64,000 nt of DNA, from contig CAZGIM010000014.1 of NCBI GenBank assembly GCA_964525995.1, positions 46,442 through 110,441 on the forward strand. The letters run 5' to 3'. The translations under genes were made by a program, and so were the position numbers. Position 1 is the first letter of the stretch, and each line of letters opens with the position of its first letter. The notes beneath the pieces are model-generated. The model was not told the origin of the DNA. It ran no database searches and saw only the letters and a program-made list of their open reading frames with translations. This document shows, piece by piece, positions 45,441-53,998 of the stretch. This stretch comes from CAIVAT01 sp964525995 (lineage in GTDB: Bacteria > Bacteroidota > Bacteroidia > Bacteroidales > FEN-979).

Positions 45441-46046
45441 TCAGAACCGGGCCGACAATCCAAAATTGACGACCCCTCTGAAACCAATTCCCCATTCCAT
45501 AAAACCGCCTATATCTTTACCAACCCTCACTCCGAATCCCGTTACCTGGAAAGCCACGGTGAAACCCTGATCCGAAATCGTTGTGCACCCCTGGCGGTCT
45601 TTCCAAAGGATAAGGGAACCGCCGGCTTCAAGGCCTGAGTACATCGAAAAAATCCCTTTATTCAGGTAATAAAAGGTTACCTTGGGCATAATGGTAATCA
45701 GGTAATAATTGTAGGTAAACTCGTGTTTGTTTGTTGAGATTATTGCAGTACTTATCGGATTGAAACTCAGCGACCCGCCTAAACTAACCCAGGGTTTCAA
45801 AAACCGGCTGTATTCAAAGAATGGAGTCCCATAAAAAGAACAGGTATAATCCTTAATGGTATCTTTAAAGATCTCCATGCCGATGGCAGGCCAGATCGAC
45901 ATAATTGAATTTGCCATTTCAGGACCGGTCAACATACCATAGCCTAACCGGATTTCATTTTTATTTGAAGGCTGGTTTTGGGAATAACCCGTGGAGGAAA
46001 AGAGAAGAAGCGCTAATAGACAGGGAAACACAATCTTTGTTCTCAT
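45441..46046 (-). CDS. Small outer-membrane protein, beta-barrel-like
   Basis: A 201-residue protein with a signal peptide (FPCLLALLLFSSTGYSQ) and repeated amphipathic strands (RLGYGMLTGPEMANS, SRFLKPWVSLGGSLSFN, EFTYNYYLITIMPKVTFYYL, FSMYSGLEAGGSLILW). It ends GVVNFGLSARF; a terminal Phe is typical of barrels inserted by BamA. No named family. A perfect -7 box (TACTTTTG) stands 26 nt upstream on the minus strand, so it has its own transcript, and the deaminase gene 38 bp downstream may ride on it. Confidence 0.68.
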   Translation of the reverse strand: MRTKIVFPCLLALLLFSSTGYSQNQPSNKNEIRLGYGMLTGPEMANSIMSIWPAIGMEIFKDTIKDYTCSFYGTPFFEYSRFLKPWVSLGGSLSFNPISTAIISTNKHEFTYNYYLITIMPKVTFYYLNKGIFSMYSGLEAGGSLILWKDRQGCTTISDQGFTVAFQVTGFGVRVGKDIGGFMEWGIGFRGVVNFGLSARF

Positions 46047-46072
46047 GACGAATGGATTTTAGTTGATTTCGT

Positions 46073-46080
46073 CAAAAGTA
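46073..46080 (-). promoter_or_regulatory. Bacteroidota -7 box for the small outer-membrane gene
   Basis: The minus-strand TACTTTTG is a perfect TAnnTTTG match, 26 nt before the ATG. The -33 region has no exact TTG. Confidence 0.5.
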
Positions 46081-46200
46081 ACTAATAATTAAAAATCCCC
46101 ATCAGTCTATATCGAAAAAATATCCATATTTTACCTTACTGCGAAACCTGTTTTAGAGAATGTTTAAAACCAGTCGGCTGAAAACTATCCGGCAGTCAGA

Positions 46201-47031
46201 CTATTCCACTACATCGACAAAATTCAAATCGTGCATTACACACAGAAAACTTCCTAATTCGGCGCTGGAAACATAATTGCTTCTAAAAACAAAATTAAGC
46301 TCATTGACGGCCGAAAAAATCTGAGCATCGGCATGGATCGATTTCGCATACTCGGTAAGTTTCCCGATGGTGGTCTTCTGCCCCAGTATCGATGCCATCA
46401 TTACATTGGAGACCAGCAACTCATTTCTGAAATTTGCCAGGGGGGCGAAATCTTCGATCCGATGCTTCTTTTTCGATTCCTGGTCGATATAATGGTCAAT
46501 ATCCAGAGCCGCATTGATAAACACAGAATCCTGATCGATGATCTGTTGCATGAATCCGCCGAAATCCCTCAGGTTCTTTTCAACGTCCACCGACTGATCA
46601 GCATTTTCTGAATCCTTGTAAAACACCTGAAGCATATTCATGGTGGCAACCAGATCGGAATCGTGGTTGATCAGGAACGCTCCGTATGCTCTCAGATTGA
46701 TCATCGGCTGGTTAATTTTAGGATCGGTCAACAGCGGATGGTTGTTTAGTGAGTTGAGCCCCGTATTAATTTTAACTGCGACCTTCTCATTTAACTGTTG
46801 AAAACAGGATAGGCTCTGGATGGTCTTTTTAAGTTGCAACGTATCTTTCACAAACTCACTGCGAAGCTGGATGTCGCGTTCGGTCATGGTTTGCTTACGG
46901 TATTTTTCAGCTTTGGCTATCGTTCCGTGTGCAAGAAAATCAGGCACTTTTACATAAAAGAATCCGGTGATCACAATCCCGATGACCAAGATGATAATAA
47001 CCGCCACAATAATTTTTGTTCTCTTTTCCAT
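46201..47031 (-). CDS. Membrane-anchored helical protein (paralogue of the 424-aa protein)
   Basis: A 276-residue protein. It has one N-terminal membrane anchor (IIVAVIIILVIGIVITGFFYV) and a long helical extracytoplasmic part. The stretch HGTIAKAEKYRKQTMTERDIQLRSEFVKDT aligns closely with GTFGKADKYHKAQMSEKDVQLRSEFTRDT in the protein at 50314-51588, so the two are paralogues. Both also share the segment VEKNLRDFGGFMQQIIDQDSV / IEKNLREFGNYVNNLNEKDSV. This copy lacks the long Ser/Gln-rich tail of the other. The function is unknown. The two genes bracket the large HExxH/propeller/barrel protein, suggesting a common envelope task. Confidence 0.7.
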   Translation of the reverse strand: MEKRTKIIVAVIIILVIGIVITGFFYVKVPDFLAHGTIAKAEKYRKQTMTERDIQLRSEFVKDTLQLKKTIQSLSCFQQLNEKVAVKINTGLNSLNNHPLLTDPKINQPMINLRAYGAFLINHDSDLVATMNMLQVFYKDSENADQSVDVEKNLRDFGGFMQQIIDQDSVFINAALDIDHYIDQESKKKHRIEDFAPLANFRNELLVSNVMMASILGQKTTIGKLTEYAKSIHADAQIFSAVNELNFVFRSNYVSSAELGSFLCVMHDLNFVDVVE

Positions 47032-47168
47032 AAGTCAGATTACTAATTGGTTTTAGGTTAATTCCGCCTTCCAGAAATGAAGGATCAGATGAAATACACA
47101 AGATATGGTGAAAAGTTGGTTTTCTGACATATATTTTTCCGGTGATGGATAGTCCGGGAAACTTTTCG

Positions 47169-50126
47169 TTATAGTTTTAAGGAGACCATAAACTGGTCAG
47201 ATGGCAGCATCGGGCCATAGGCTCTTGAGAATCCGAATGAGAGGGTCGATTTCAAAAGGGAGAACAGAACGAGTTCCAGATCGAGTTGTACTCCGGATGC
47301 AAAGAAAGTCCGTTGCGGTTGATCATTGGCCACATTGGTAAGGAGTCCCATGCCAAACAAGGAAAACCGTGCGTAGGTCGAGTAAAATCCCAGGAGGCCT
47401 ACCTTGCGGAACCGGATGGGACGGAAATCGATCTCGGTAGTCAGTTTACCATAATTAAGGGCGCTCAGCTCATCAATTTCAACGCCCGGGAAACTCGACA
47501 TTTCACGGTATTGCTGCGCAGGCCGGTAATCGAGGTAATTATTCCCGAATCCGCCGAAATAGAAGTAGGAATTGGTCTTGTCCGATTCACCGAAGCTCTG
47601 CCCCACCGAGGTTCTGAACCAGAGGGCGGTATTTCGCATAGGCATTAAAAATCCGAAATCGAAATTGTTGATAAGCTGCGGATAAAAGGTCTGCCGGGCA
47701 AAACTTGTATACGCATAAACGCTCCAGTCGTACCCCTGTTCGGGTTCGATGGCTCCCAGCGACTTGCGCAGGTGACTCTTGTGGAAGTTGATGGTTCCTA
47801 CGTAAAGATTCTGGTAATCGGAGGCAATATTTTGGTAGAAAGGTAAAGTCTCAAGGTCGCCGTAGGCAGTCAGCTTGATATAAAAATCGGTCTTATCCGG
47901 ATTCAGCCTGTTGAATAACTTGTAATACTTGGCCGATACCGAGTACCCTGCCCTGCTGAATTTCGTGGGACCAAACAGATCATAGAAATCGGCATAGTTG
48001 TAATGCGCTGCAAAGGACCAGTTCCAGATATTGTACTCGGCCGAAAGGTGAATGGTCTGTTTCAGCGGAAGATGGGGTTGGGGTGAAAATGACCATTTCA
48101 GCGTCAGGGAGTTCAATCCCATCGGATCCATAAAATTCATCCGATATCCGGCTGTGACATACATCTTGTAACCCTGGATAATGGGATAGGCGCTGGCAAG
48201 TTTCAGCTCTTTGATTGGTACATAACGTTTTTCGGTCACTCCGATGGAGTCGAGGTTGATTTTTGAGGGCGGTTGAAGCATCCACGATTCCACCTCGGGG
48301 TACTTTTGAAAGATTTTTTGTCCCAGAAATTCAATGGCCCTGACATCGCTCAGGGTGTCGATCTTCATCATCCCAGGAACCATCCCGTCTTTGGTGTACT
48401 CCAGAACCAGCATGGAATCGGGTGATACCGGTAACGGTCTGAAAAAACCGCTGGTGGCGTTGGTCAGAATTTCTGGTTTCAGGGTCTCAAGCGAAATCCT
48501 GAAAATATTCGAAACTCCGGTATAATAAGAGGTTCCATACAAATACTTTCCATCAGGCGAGAATACAAAATTTGCAGCCGGGTTGTCCTCAAACTCAAAA
48601 ATCTCTTTGTAATCGTTCTTGCCTGCTAAAAGCTCAGCGATCCGGAACAACACAATCTTTTGGCGACCTTGTACATCGGAGAGGGTTCCTGAAATAAACA
48701 ATCCGTCGGGCGATACGTCCAGGTCGGAAAAATCTTTCCCGAATGGGAGTGTATAAAGCTCTTTCCATTTTTTATAGGGAGGCAGGAACCTTACCAGCGT
48801 CGAACGCCCGCTCATATTCTGAACACCGTACAGCGCACGGTCCTTTTGGTTGAAAACGAGGTTGCCGGCCCGGGAATACTTGATCAGTTTCTGGGTCTTG
48901 CCCGTCCTGATATCGACCGACTGAAGTCCACGCCAGTCATTGTTATGCGTTGAAACAAAAAGCGTCTTGGTCGAATCATCATAGGCCAGGCTGGTCACAT
49001 AATAGAGAGCGGGACTCTGTACGGGATCGATCCGCTTCATTTCACCCGTCCTGACGTCAATACTGGCAATATGAGCCAGCTTCCCCGGATAATTTACCGC
49101 CATGTAAATCCGGCCAGCATCTTTATCGTAGTGGGGCCTCGAGGCTGAGCCAACAGGTTTTTCGGTGATCTTCCGGTACCGGGATTCCGGAGCTTCCCGG
49201 ATTCGGGCTATATTCTCCTTCTGAAACTGATGTTCCCATTCGATCCACTTCTGCCACTCTTTCTGGATGGGGATCCCATAAACCTTTTTAAATTGATTGG
49301 CATAAAACCTCCGGCTGGTATCCGACCTGGCATAAAAAGTCTTCAGCTTATCCAATCCGTAATGGTACGCCAGATAGCTTACAAACCGCGTCCCGTAAAG
49401 GTAAGAGTTCACCCCGACCTGAAAATCGATGGCGGTACCCTCAGTTTCTAATCCGATCACATTGTAAAAAAAGCTGCTGTCGCGAACCATCGTCCTGAAG
49501 ACCATCTCGTCATACCCCCCCATGACCCTTCCCACGCCACCACTCATCCAGGTCTCCATGAACACCGCGATGCCTTCGTGGTACCAGCGGGGTGAGTACC
49601 ACCGGGGAGTGGTAAAATAGCTGTACAAAAGAGAAAGGGGATCCTTATTGTCGGGTGATACTTTCCCTCCGAAGATCTTCTGGAGGATCCGGTCGCCTTT
49701 GGAACTCTTATCGCACATGACCTGATGGGTCAGTTCATGGCTCATCAGCCACTGCATACGTTCATTGGAAGGCACCACCGAATAAGTATAATCAAAGGGT
49801 GAGATGCCGATATTCAGAAAATTCCAGGGGATGACCATGGTACCTCCATTCCCCACATCAGAAAAGTCATTGAAAAGAATGTTGGTTTCACCGGTCGGTA
49901 CATAATCCCAGAAATTTTTATGAAAGATCAGCGCGTTTTCAAATGAACGCGCCGTATGTGGCACCAGATAAGAGGTATTCTTGTCCAGGAATACCAGCCG
50001 GACATCTGGGGTTTCGAATTTCTGAATTTTGATTTTCTGGGCATCGAGTGTGAGGGGTATCAGGCTGATCAATAAGAGGAAAGAACCTGATCTGATCAGG
50101 GATAAACGATGTATCACATTTTTCAT
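47169..50126 (-). CDS. Very large secreted protein: HExxH metallopeptidase-like, propeller and barrel
   Basis: A 985-residue exported protein (signal peptide MKNVIHRLSLIRSGSFLLLI). Residues 130-230 hold a zinc-peptidase signature, MSHELTHQVM (HExxH), and 50 residues on WYHEGIAVFMETW, a gluzincin-style second Glu. Residues 330-640 form a PD40/TolB-like beta-propeller (MKRIDPVQSPALYYVTSLAYDDSTKTLFVSTH, FSDLDVSPDGLFISGTLSD, AANFVFSPDGKYLYGTSYY). The last 350 residues are an outer-membrane-like barrel (DFYIKLTAYGDLETLPFYQN, FGFLMPMRNTALWFRTSVG) ending LPSDQFMVSLKL. This three-part order would put a peptidase and a propeller in the periplasm on a barrel anchor. The partner genes on each side are paralogues of each other. 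The substrate is unknown. Confidence 0.8.
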   Translation of the reverse strand: MKNVIHRLSLIRSGSFLLLISLIPLTLDAQKIKIQKFETPDVRLVFLDKNTSYLVPHTARSFENALIFHKNFWDYVPTGETNILFNDFSDVGNGGTMVIPWNFLNIGISPFDYTYSVVPSNERMQWLMSHELTHQVMCDKSSKGDRILQKIFGGKVSPDNKDPLSLLYSYFTTPRWYSPRWYHEGIAVFMETWMSGGVGRVMGGYDEMVFRTMVRDSSFFYNVIGLETEGTAIDFQVGVNSYLYGTRFVSYLAYHYGLDKLKTFYARSDTSRRFYANQFKKVYGIPIQKEWQKWIEWEHQFQKENIARIREAPESRYRKITEKPVGSASRPHYDKDAGRIYMAVNYPGKLAHIASIDVRTGEMKRIDPVQSPALYYVTSLAYDDSTKTLFVSTHNNDWRGLQSVDIRTGKTQKLIKYSRAGNLVFNQKDRALYGVQNMSGRSTLVRFLPPYKKWKELYTLPFGKDFSDLDVSPDGLFISGTLSDVQGRQKIVLFRIAELLAGKNDYKEIFEFEDNPAANFVFSPDGKYLYGTSYYTGVSNIFRISLETLKPEILTNATSGFFRPLPVSPDSMLVLEYTKDGMVPGMMKIDTLSDVRAIEFLGQKIFQKYPEVESWMLQPPSKINLDSIGVTEKRYVPIKELKLASAYPIIQGYKMYVTAGYRMNFMDPMGLNSLTLKWSFSPQPHLPLKQTIHLSAEYNIWNWSFAAHYNYADFYDLFGPTKFSRAGYSVSAKYYKLFNRLNPDKTDFYIKLTAYGDLETLPFYQNIASDYQNLYVGTINFHKSHLRKSLGAIEPEQGYDWSVYAYTSFARQTFYPQLINNFDFGFLMPMRNTALWFRTSVGQSFGESDKTNSYFYFGGFGNNYLDYRPAQQYREMSSFPGVEIDELSALNYGKLTTEIDFRPIRFRKVGLLGFYSTYARFSLFGMGLLTNVANDQPQRTFFASGVQLDLELVLFSLLKSTLSFGFSRAYGPMLPSDQFMVSLKL

Positions 50127-50151
50127 GGAACGAGAGATGAAAATAGTATTT

Positions 50152-50159
50152 CAAATGTA
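50152..50159 (-). promoter_or_regulatory. Bacteroidota -7 box for the metallopeptidase/barrel gene
   Basis: The minus-strand TACATTTG is a perfect TAnnTTTG match, 25 nt before the ATG at 50126. Together with the terminator just upstream it makes this gene a separate transcript. Confidence 0.5.
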
Positions 50160-50215
50160 GTGAATTCATTCAGTTTACATTTATTTCATGTGGAAAATAA
50201 ATTTCAGAACGAAAC

Positions 50216-50273
50216 AAAAAGAGAGGCAGTGATTACGTTCCGGATACTCCGTAAATAATCACTGCCCCTCTCT
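50216..50273 (-). terminator. Rho-independent terminator after the 424-aa gene
   Basis: On the minus strand a long stem of AGAGAGGGGCAGTGATTA and TAATCACTGCCTCTCT (one bulged G) encloses a loop of about 20 nt and is followed by TTTTTG. It ends the sigma-factor operon transcript. Confidence 0.85.
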
Positions 50274-50313
50274 GATTAATATTCAGATTAACGCAGGCCT
50301 TTCGGTGGCGTTT

Positions 50314-51588
50314 CTATTGCTCATAAAGATTGAGTCCCATGACATTGCCAAACTGTTGGCTCATGGCGACAAAATTCGATCCGAAACAGATGGACGACAG
50401 CTCCTGCTGCGAGCTTAAAATATTGGAAAGCTGGGCTGAACTCAGGGAGCTACTTAGGTTTTGTGATTGCAGAACAGAACTCAACGGGAAACTCGATAAG
50501 ACCAGATTCAGTCCCTGAGCAGAACAGATGGCTACTCCAATGATGTCCTGATTCCTTTGGATGATTGAGGCCGACAGCGCTGAAGAGAGCTGATTGTCGA
50601 GCGTTGAAGCATTTTTAACTATAAATTCCAGCGAATTACTGTTGTAGATCATCATGGTGCCAATCGTTTGTGATCCAACTGAAGCACTTTCTAATTGATG
50701 GCTTTCCACCTTCTGGGATGCGACGGCGTTTACCTGCTGAGCCTGGATGATCTCCTGCAACTGTGCGGCAGAACACACCGAGACCTGGCTATCATAGGTA
50801 ACGGAGCCAAACTTTTGATTATTCATTAATGCCCCTGAGCCTATAGATGCACTGCTCAATTGTGCTGCCCCTTTGATAATATTCAGCTCCTGTTGTGATG
50901 AAAGTGCATAATCGAGGAGGTTCACCGATAGCTCCTTATCCTGAAGCACTCCTGACAACTGGATACCCTTAATCAGAAGCTGGTCGCGAATCGATTTTAA
51001 CTGCGCCAATTCGGTCTTGCGGGCCCTCAGAGTCTTGTTGGTGATCATAAAATTATCCATGCTGTGGAGGGCTTCCTCAAGAACAGAATCTTTTTCATTC
51101 AGGTTGTTCACATAGTTGCCGAATTCCCGGAGGTTCTTTTCGATATCGGCCGACTGATCCGATTCATCTTTGAGATAAAATCCCGTTAGCATGGAGATGG
51201 TCGATCCCAGTGTGCGGTTGTTATTCTTGATGAAATCGGAGTAATCCATCAGGATATTCATTTTATCGCATCCGCTTGGCTGGCTGCAAATCCCATGCTC
51301 CTGGAAGACGCCCACACAGGAATCGATCTTCTTGCTCAGGTCCATCGTGAAGAGTGAAAAATAGATCAGTCCCTGAATCATACTCTTCAATTGCGCGGTA
51401 TCCCTGGTAAATTCACTTCTGAGCTGGACATCTTTCTCCGACATCTGAGCCTTATGGTACTTATCGGCTTTGCCAAAAGTACCCGAGGTTAGTCCCTTAT
51501 AAACAGAGGGGAAAAACAATGACACCCCCAATAAAACAACAGCAATGAGGACAACCAGGCTGATGATGATTTTCACTTGCTTTTTCAT
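50314..51588 (-). CDS. Membrane-anchored protein with Ser/Gln/Asn-rich tail (sigma-operon member)
   Basis: A 424-residue protein starting at ATG 51588 (MKKQVKIIISLVVLIAVVLL is the membrane anchor); the frame is open 195 nt further upstream inside the anti-sigma gene, but without a plausible start. Residues 35-215 are helical and paralogous to the protein at 46201-47031. Residues 230-424 are low-complexity and rich in Ser, Gln and Asn, with repeated SSA/LSS/QSQ phrases (ASIGSGALMNNQKFG, LSSFPLSSVLQSQNLSSSLS, QLSNILSSQQELSSI). They have few charged residues and several Cys. The tail resembles aggregation- or filament-prone proteins. It is the last gene of the sigma/anti-sigma operon and ends in a strong terminator. 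The function is not known. Confidence 0.72.
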   Translation of the reverse strand: MKKQVKIIISLVVLIAVVLLGVSLFFPSVYKGLTSGTFGKADKYHKAQMSEKDVQLRSEFTRDTAQLKSMIQGLIYFSLFTMDLSKKIDSCVGVFQEHGICSQPSGCDKMNILMDYSDFIKNNNRTLGSTISMLTGFYLKDESDQSADIEKNLREFGNYVNNLNEKDSVLEEALHSMDNFMITNKTLRARKTELAQLKSIRDQLLIKGIQLSGVLQDKELSVNLLDYALSSQQELNIIKGAAQLSSASIGSGALMNNQKFGSVTYDSQVSVCSAAQLQEIIQAQQVNAVASQKVESHQLESASVGSQTIGTMMIYNSNSLEFIVKNASTLDNQLSSALSASIIQRNQDIIGVAICSAQGLNLVLSSFPLSSVLQSQNLSSSLSSAQLSNILSSQQELSSICFGSNFVAMSQQFGNVMGLNLYEQ

Positions 51589-51607
51589 GGTAGTATGATT
51601 TTTACAT

Positions 51608-52390
51608 TTATTCCTTATTGACCTGAACCGAATTCTGATAGATCGGCATATCGTTCTGTAAAATCTTGAAATCCAGAAAATGGGGTAGGCTGTTTTTGTT
51701 GTAAAGCTGAAAGATGAATTTGTTATCTCCCGTATTGTTGATCTGGATATAATTGGCAGCAGCGATGGCCGTTGTCTGATCATTCACACTGACATTCTGT
51801 GCGTTAAGGACTTCAAAATTGTTAAAGTCAAACTGAATAGTTGCCTTAACCGGGTACAGCGATGATAAATCAAGCCTGATCTCGACCACCTTTGTAGAGT
51901 ATCTGACATTGCAAATCGCTTTTGCCAATGGACTTTCATATTGCAGCACATCGGCAGGTTTCATTTCGCTGAAGGATCGCGAATCGTAGAAAGTCCCTTT
52001 TACTTCCGACTGGGTTACCCTGGAACCCGTAAGATCGACTTTCAGGAGTGTGAGAAGCAACATACCCACAAAAATTCCGAAAATGAAGACAAAGCTGAAT
52101 CTCACGGCAGGTCTTGTCCAGAAACTTCTGATGACTTTTATTTCCTGCTTTTTTTCCTTAGGGGTATATGCTTCCATGTTGATCCGTTTTAAGATTTCCT
52201 GTTTCAGGTCGATGTCGTGCATCTGTTCCGGTTCGTGTTTGAGGCGCTGCCCGAGGGTGGCCAATTCTTTGTATAATCGCTCCGATTCGGGGTGGCGGGT
52301 AAGATTGCGCTCCAATTCTTCCAGTTCGGCCGGAGTCAGTTCCCCGTCAATCCCGCGATGAATGTTCTCGATAATCTCTTTTTCAGTCAT
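51608..52390 (-). CDS. Membrane anti-sigma factor-like protein
   Basis: A 260-residue single-pass protein. The N-terminal cytoplasmic part (EIIENIHRGIDGELTPAELEELERNLTRHPESERLYKEL) is the anti-sigma pattern without a zinc site. The span lies near residues 110-130 (FSFVFIFGIFVGMLLLTLL). The periplasmic part of about 130 residues is beta-rich (NVRYSTKVVEIRLDLSSLYPVKATIQFDF). I chose ATG 52390, because it overlaps the sigma stop as ATGACTGA; ATG 52411 would overlap by 29 nt. PrsW, a protease that cuts such anti-sigma factors in Bacillus, is encoded two genes upstream. The cleavage by PrsW is inferred. Confidence 0.78.
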   Translation of the reverse strand: MTEKEIIENIHRGIDGELTPAELEELERNLTRHPESERLYKELATLGQRLKHEPEQMHDIDLKQEILKRINMEAYTPKEKKQEIKVIRSFWTRPAVRFSFVFIFGIFVGMLLLTLLKVDLTGSRVTQSEVKGTFYDSRSFSEMKPADVLQYESPLAKAICNVRYSTKVVEIRLDLSSLYPVKATIQFDFNNFEVLNAQNVSVNDQTTAIAAANYIQINNTGDNKFIFQLYNKNSLPHFLDFKILQNDMPIYQNSVQVNKE

Positions 52391-52928
52391 GTTCGAAAAA
52401 TCCTTTTTCAATCAAATCCTTTCGCAACTGTTCCCTGGCAATATAGAGCCTCGACCGGACCTTTTTCACAGGCAGCTCGGTAACTTCGGCAATCTCTTCG
52501 TACGACAGTCCGCAATAGTACTTTAACAGCACCGGGATCCGGTAATTGTCATCCAGACGACGGATCGAATGTTGAAGGTTCCGTCTCACGGTTCCGGGGT
52601 CGGTGGCATCGTCGGTCACGTCGGGTTTCTCCTCCAGCCCTGTAAGAGGCACCGTTTTCAATCGTTTTCTGTTGAAATTGATGGCTTCATTCAGCGACAT
52701 TCGGTAAATCCAACTGAAGAACCGGTATCTGAAATTGAATCCTCCCATTTTTTCAAATGCCTTGACAAAGACATCCTGGGTAAGATCCTTTGCAGTTTCC
52801 GGATCCCCGACCATTTTCAGCATGATGTTAAAGATCGTTTTCTGATACCTGTCAATCAATTCTTCGAAGGAAGAAATGCTGCCATGTATTACCTCATAAA
52901 CCAGTTCATTATCGTCCTTTCTGGTCAT
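52383..52928 (-). CDS. ECF RNA polymerase sigma factor (second)
   Basis: A 181-residue ECF sigma factor. Region 2 is visible as FNIMLKMVGDPETAKDLTQDVFVKAFEKM and the -10 recognition segment FRYRFFSWIYRMSLNEAINFNR. Region 4 ends in GLSYEEIAEVTELPVKKVRSRLYIAREQL. It is most similar in layout to the SigW-like ECF group used for envelope stress in Bacteroidota. Overlap with the anti-sigma gene (8 bp) shows coupled expression, and the PrsW gene stands 55 bp upstream on the same strand. It may act on its own operon and on the metallopeptidase/barrel gene. Confidence 0.93.
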   Translation of the reverse strand: MTRKDDNELVYEVIHGSISSFEELIDRYQKTIFNIMLKMVGDPETAKDLTQDVFVKAFEKMGGFNFRYRFFSWIYRMSLNEAINFNRKRLKTVPLTGLEEKPDVTDDATDPGTVRRNLQHSIRRLDDNYRIPVLLKYYCGLSYEEIAEVTELPVKKVRSRLYIAREQLRKDLIEKGFFEHD

Positions 52929-52983
52929 AAATACGGGAAAAAAGTGAAAAGTTGGCGAAAGGTAATAAAAAAAAGTATCAGAT

Positions 52984-53985
52984 TTAACGAAGGAGCGAGA
53001 GCTTCCAGATATCTTTCCGCTTCATCCGCAGTACCGGAGTGATGGCAAGGTAACCGGCCCTACCGATGCTCTTTTTCAAGGCTTTGAGTTCTACGATTTT
53101 ATCAGGCAGATCAGGATCAACTGGAGGAGCAATATCATTCTCCTTTAGCATTATCATGCTCTTTGCTTTCATCGACAATTCAAGATAGAGGCTTATAAAG
53201 CAATAGAGGTCCATGACCACGTCGATCGGAAAATGGGTTTTTATGGAGATGAGGTACTTGCCGGTTTTCGTTTCCGAAAACTTACCTTTCCGGATCATTC
53301 TCAGCATGGTCACCTCCGAATCGAATTCCAATTCAAGCCAGTCGCGGATAGAGCGTTCGTTGGCCGTAAAGATCAGGATGATGGAGACCGGAACCAGCAC
53401 CACCATGAGAAGGGTTGATACCACGGGCGAAAGAAGAAACTGGTTGAATATTCCGTGAATCACGATGGCGGCAAGGGCTCCAAGGAGGGTGCCGACTGCC
53501 AGGCTTGATTCGCGGTTCAGTGCGCTCATGCAAAGGATTCCGAAAATAGCTGTTGTTCCCCCGTGCATGATGGCCGTTCCAAACCCCCGGGTAATCCAAA
53601 CCATGATGTTCGCTTCGTCACCGGCGAAATTAAAGAGGTAAAAGATGTTCTCGCAAAAGGAAAATGCGGCTCCGATCGCGAATCCATAAATTGCGCCATC
53701 GATCATAAAACCGATTTTGTTCCGCGCAATCAGGATCCACAGCAAGGAAAACTTCAGAAACTCTTCGATAACTGGTGCAAAAAAACCGGAGTAGGTCTCG
53801 AAATCCACCTTCAAATATCCCATCATTCCGGTGTTGATAATAAAGCTCAGCCCGGAGCTGACAACGCCCCACGCAAGGCATAACAAAAGGTTTTGTTTGC
53901 TAACCAGTTTCAAACTGTCGAGATAGATCAGCATGAACAGAAACAGGAAAACGGGAATCAGACTGACTAGGATTTTGATGATCAT
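52984..53985 (-). CDS. PrsW-family intramembrane metalloprotease
   Basis: A 333-residue membrane protein with about eight spans. The PrsW catalytic motifs are all seen: EExxK in VIEEFLKFSLLW, FxxxEN in FSFCENIFYLF, the first His in MHGGTTAIFG and the second in IHGIFNQFL. The C-terminal 120 residues are soluble and outside the family core. In Bacillus subtilis PrsW makes the first cut in the anti-sigma factor RsiW and so frees SigW. Here the gene lies 55 bp before an ECF sigma/anti-sigma pair on the same strand, which makes the local anti-sigma factor its most likely target. The start is 13 bp after the dipeptidase stop, so this is part of a longer transcript beginning at pdxJ. Confidence 0.88.
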   Translation of the reverse strand: MIIKILVSLIPVFLFLFMLIYLDSLKLVSKQNLLLCLAWGVVSSGLSFIINTGMMGYLKVDFETYSGFFAPVIEEFLKFSLLWILIARNKIGFMIDGAIYGFAIGAAFSFCENIFYLFNFAGDEANIMVWITRGFGTAIMHGGTTAIFGILCMSALNRESSLAVGTLLGALAAIVIHGIFNQFLLSPVVSTLLMVVLVPVSIILIFTANERSIRDWLELEFDSEVTMLRMIRKGKFSETKTGKYLISIKTHFPIDVVMDLYCFISLYLELSMKAKSMIMLKENDIAPPVDPDLPDKIVELKALKKSIGRAGYLAITPVLRMKRKDIWKLSLLR

Positions 53986-53998
53986 AATGTCATGTTTG

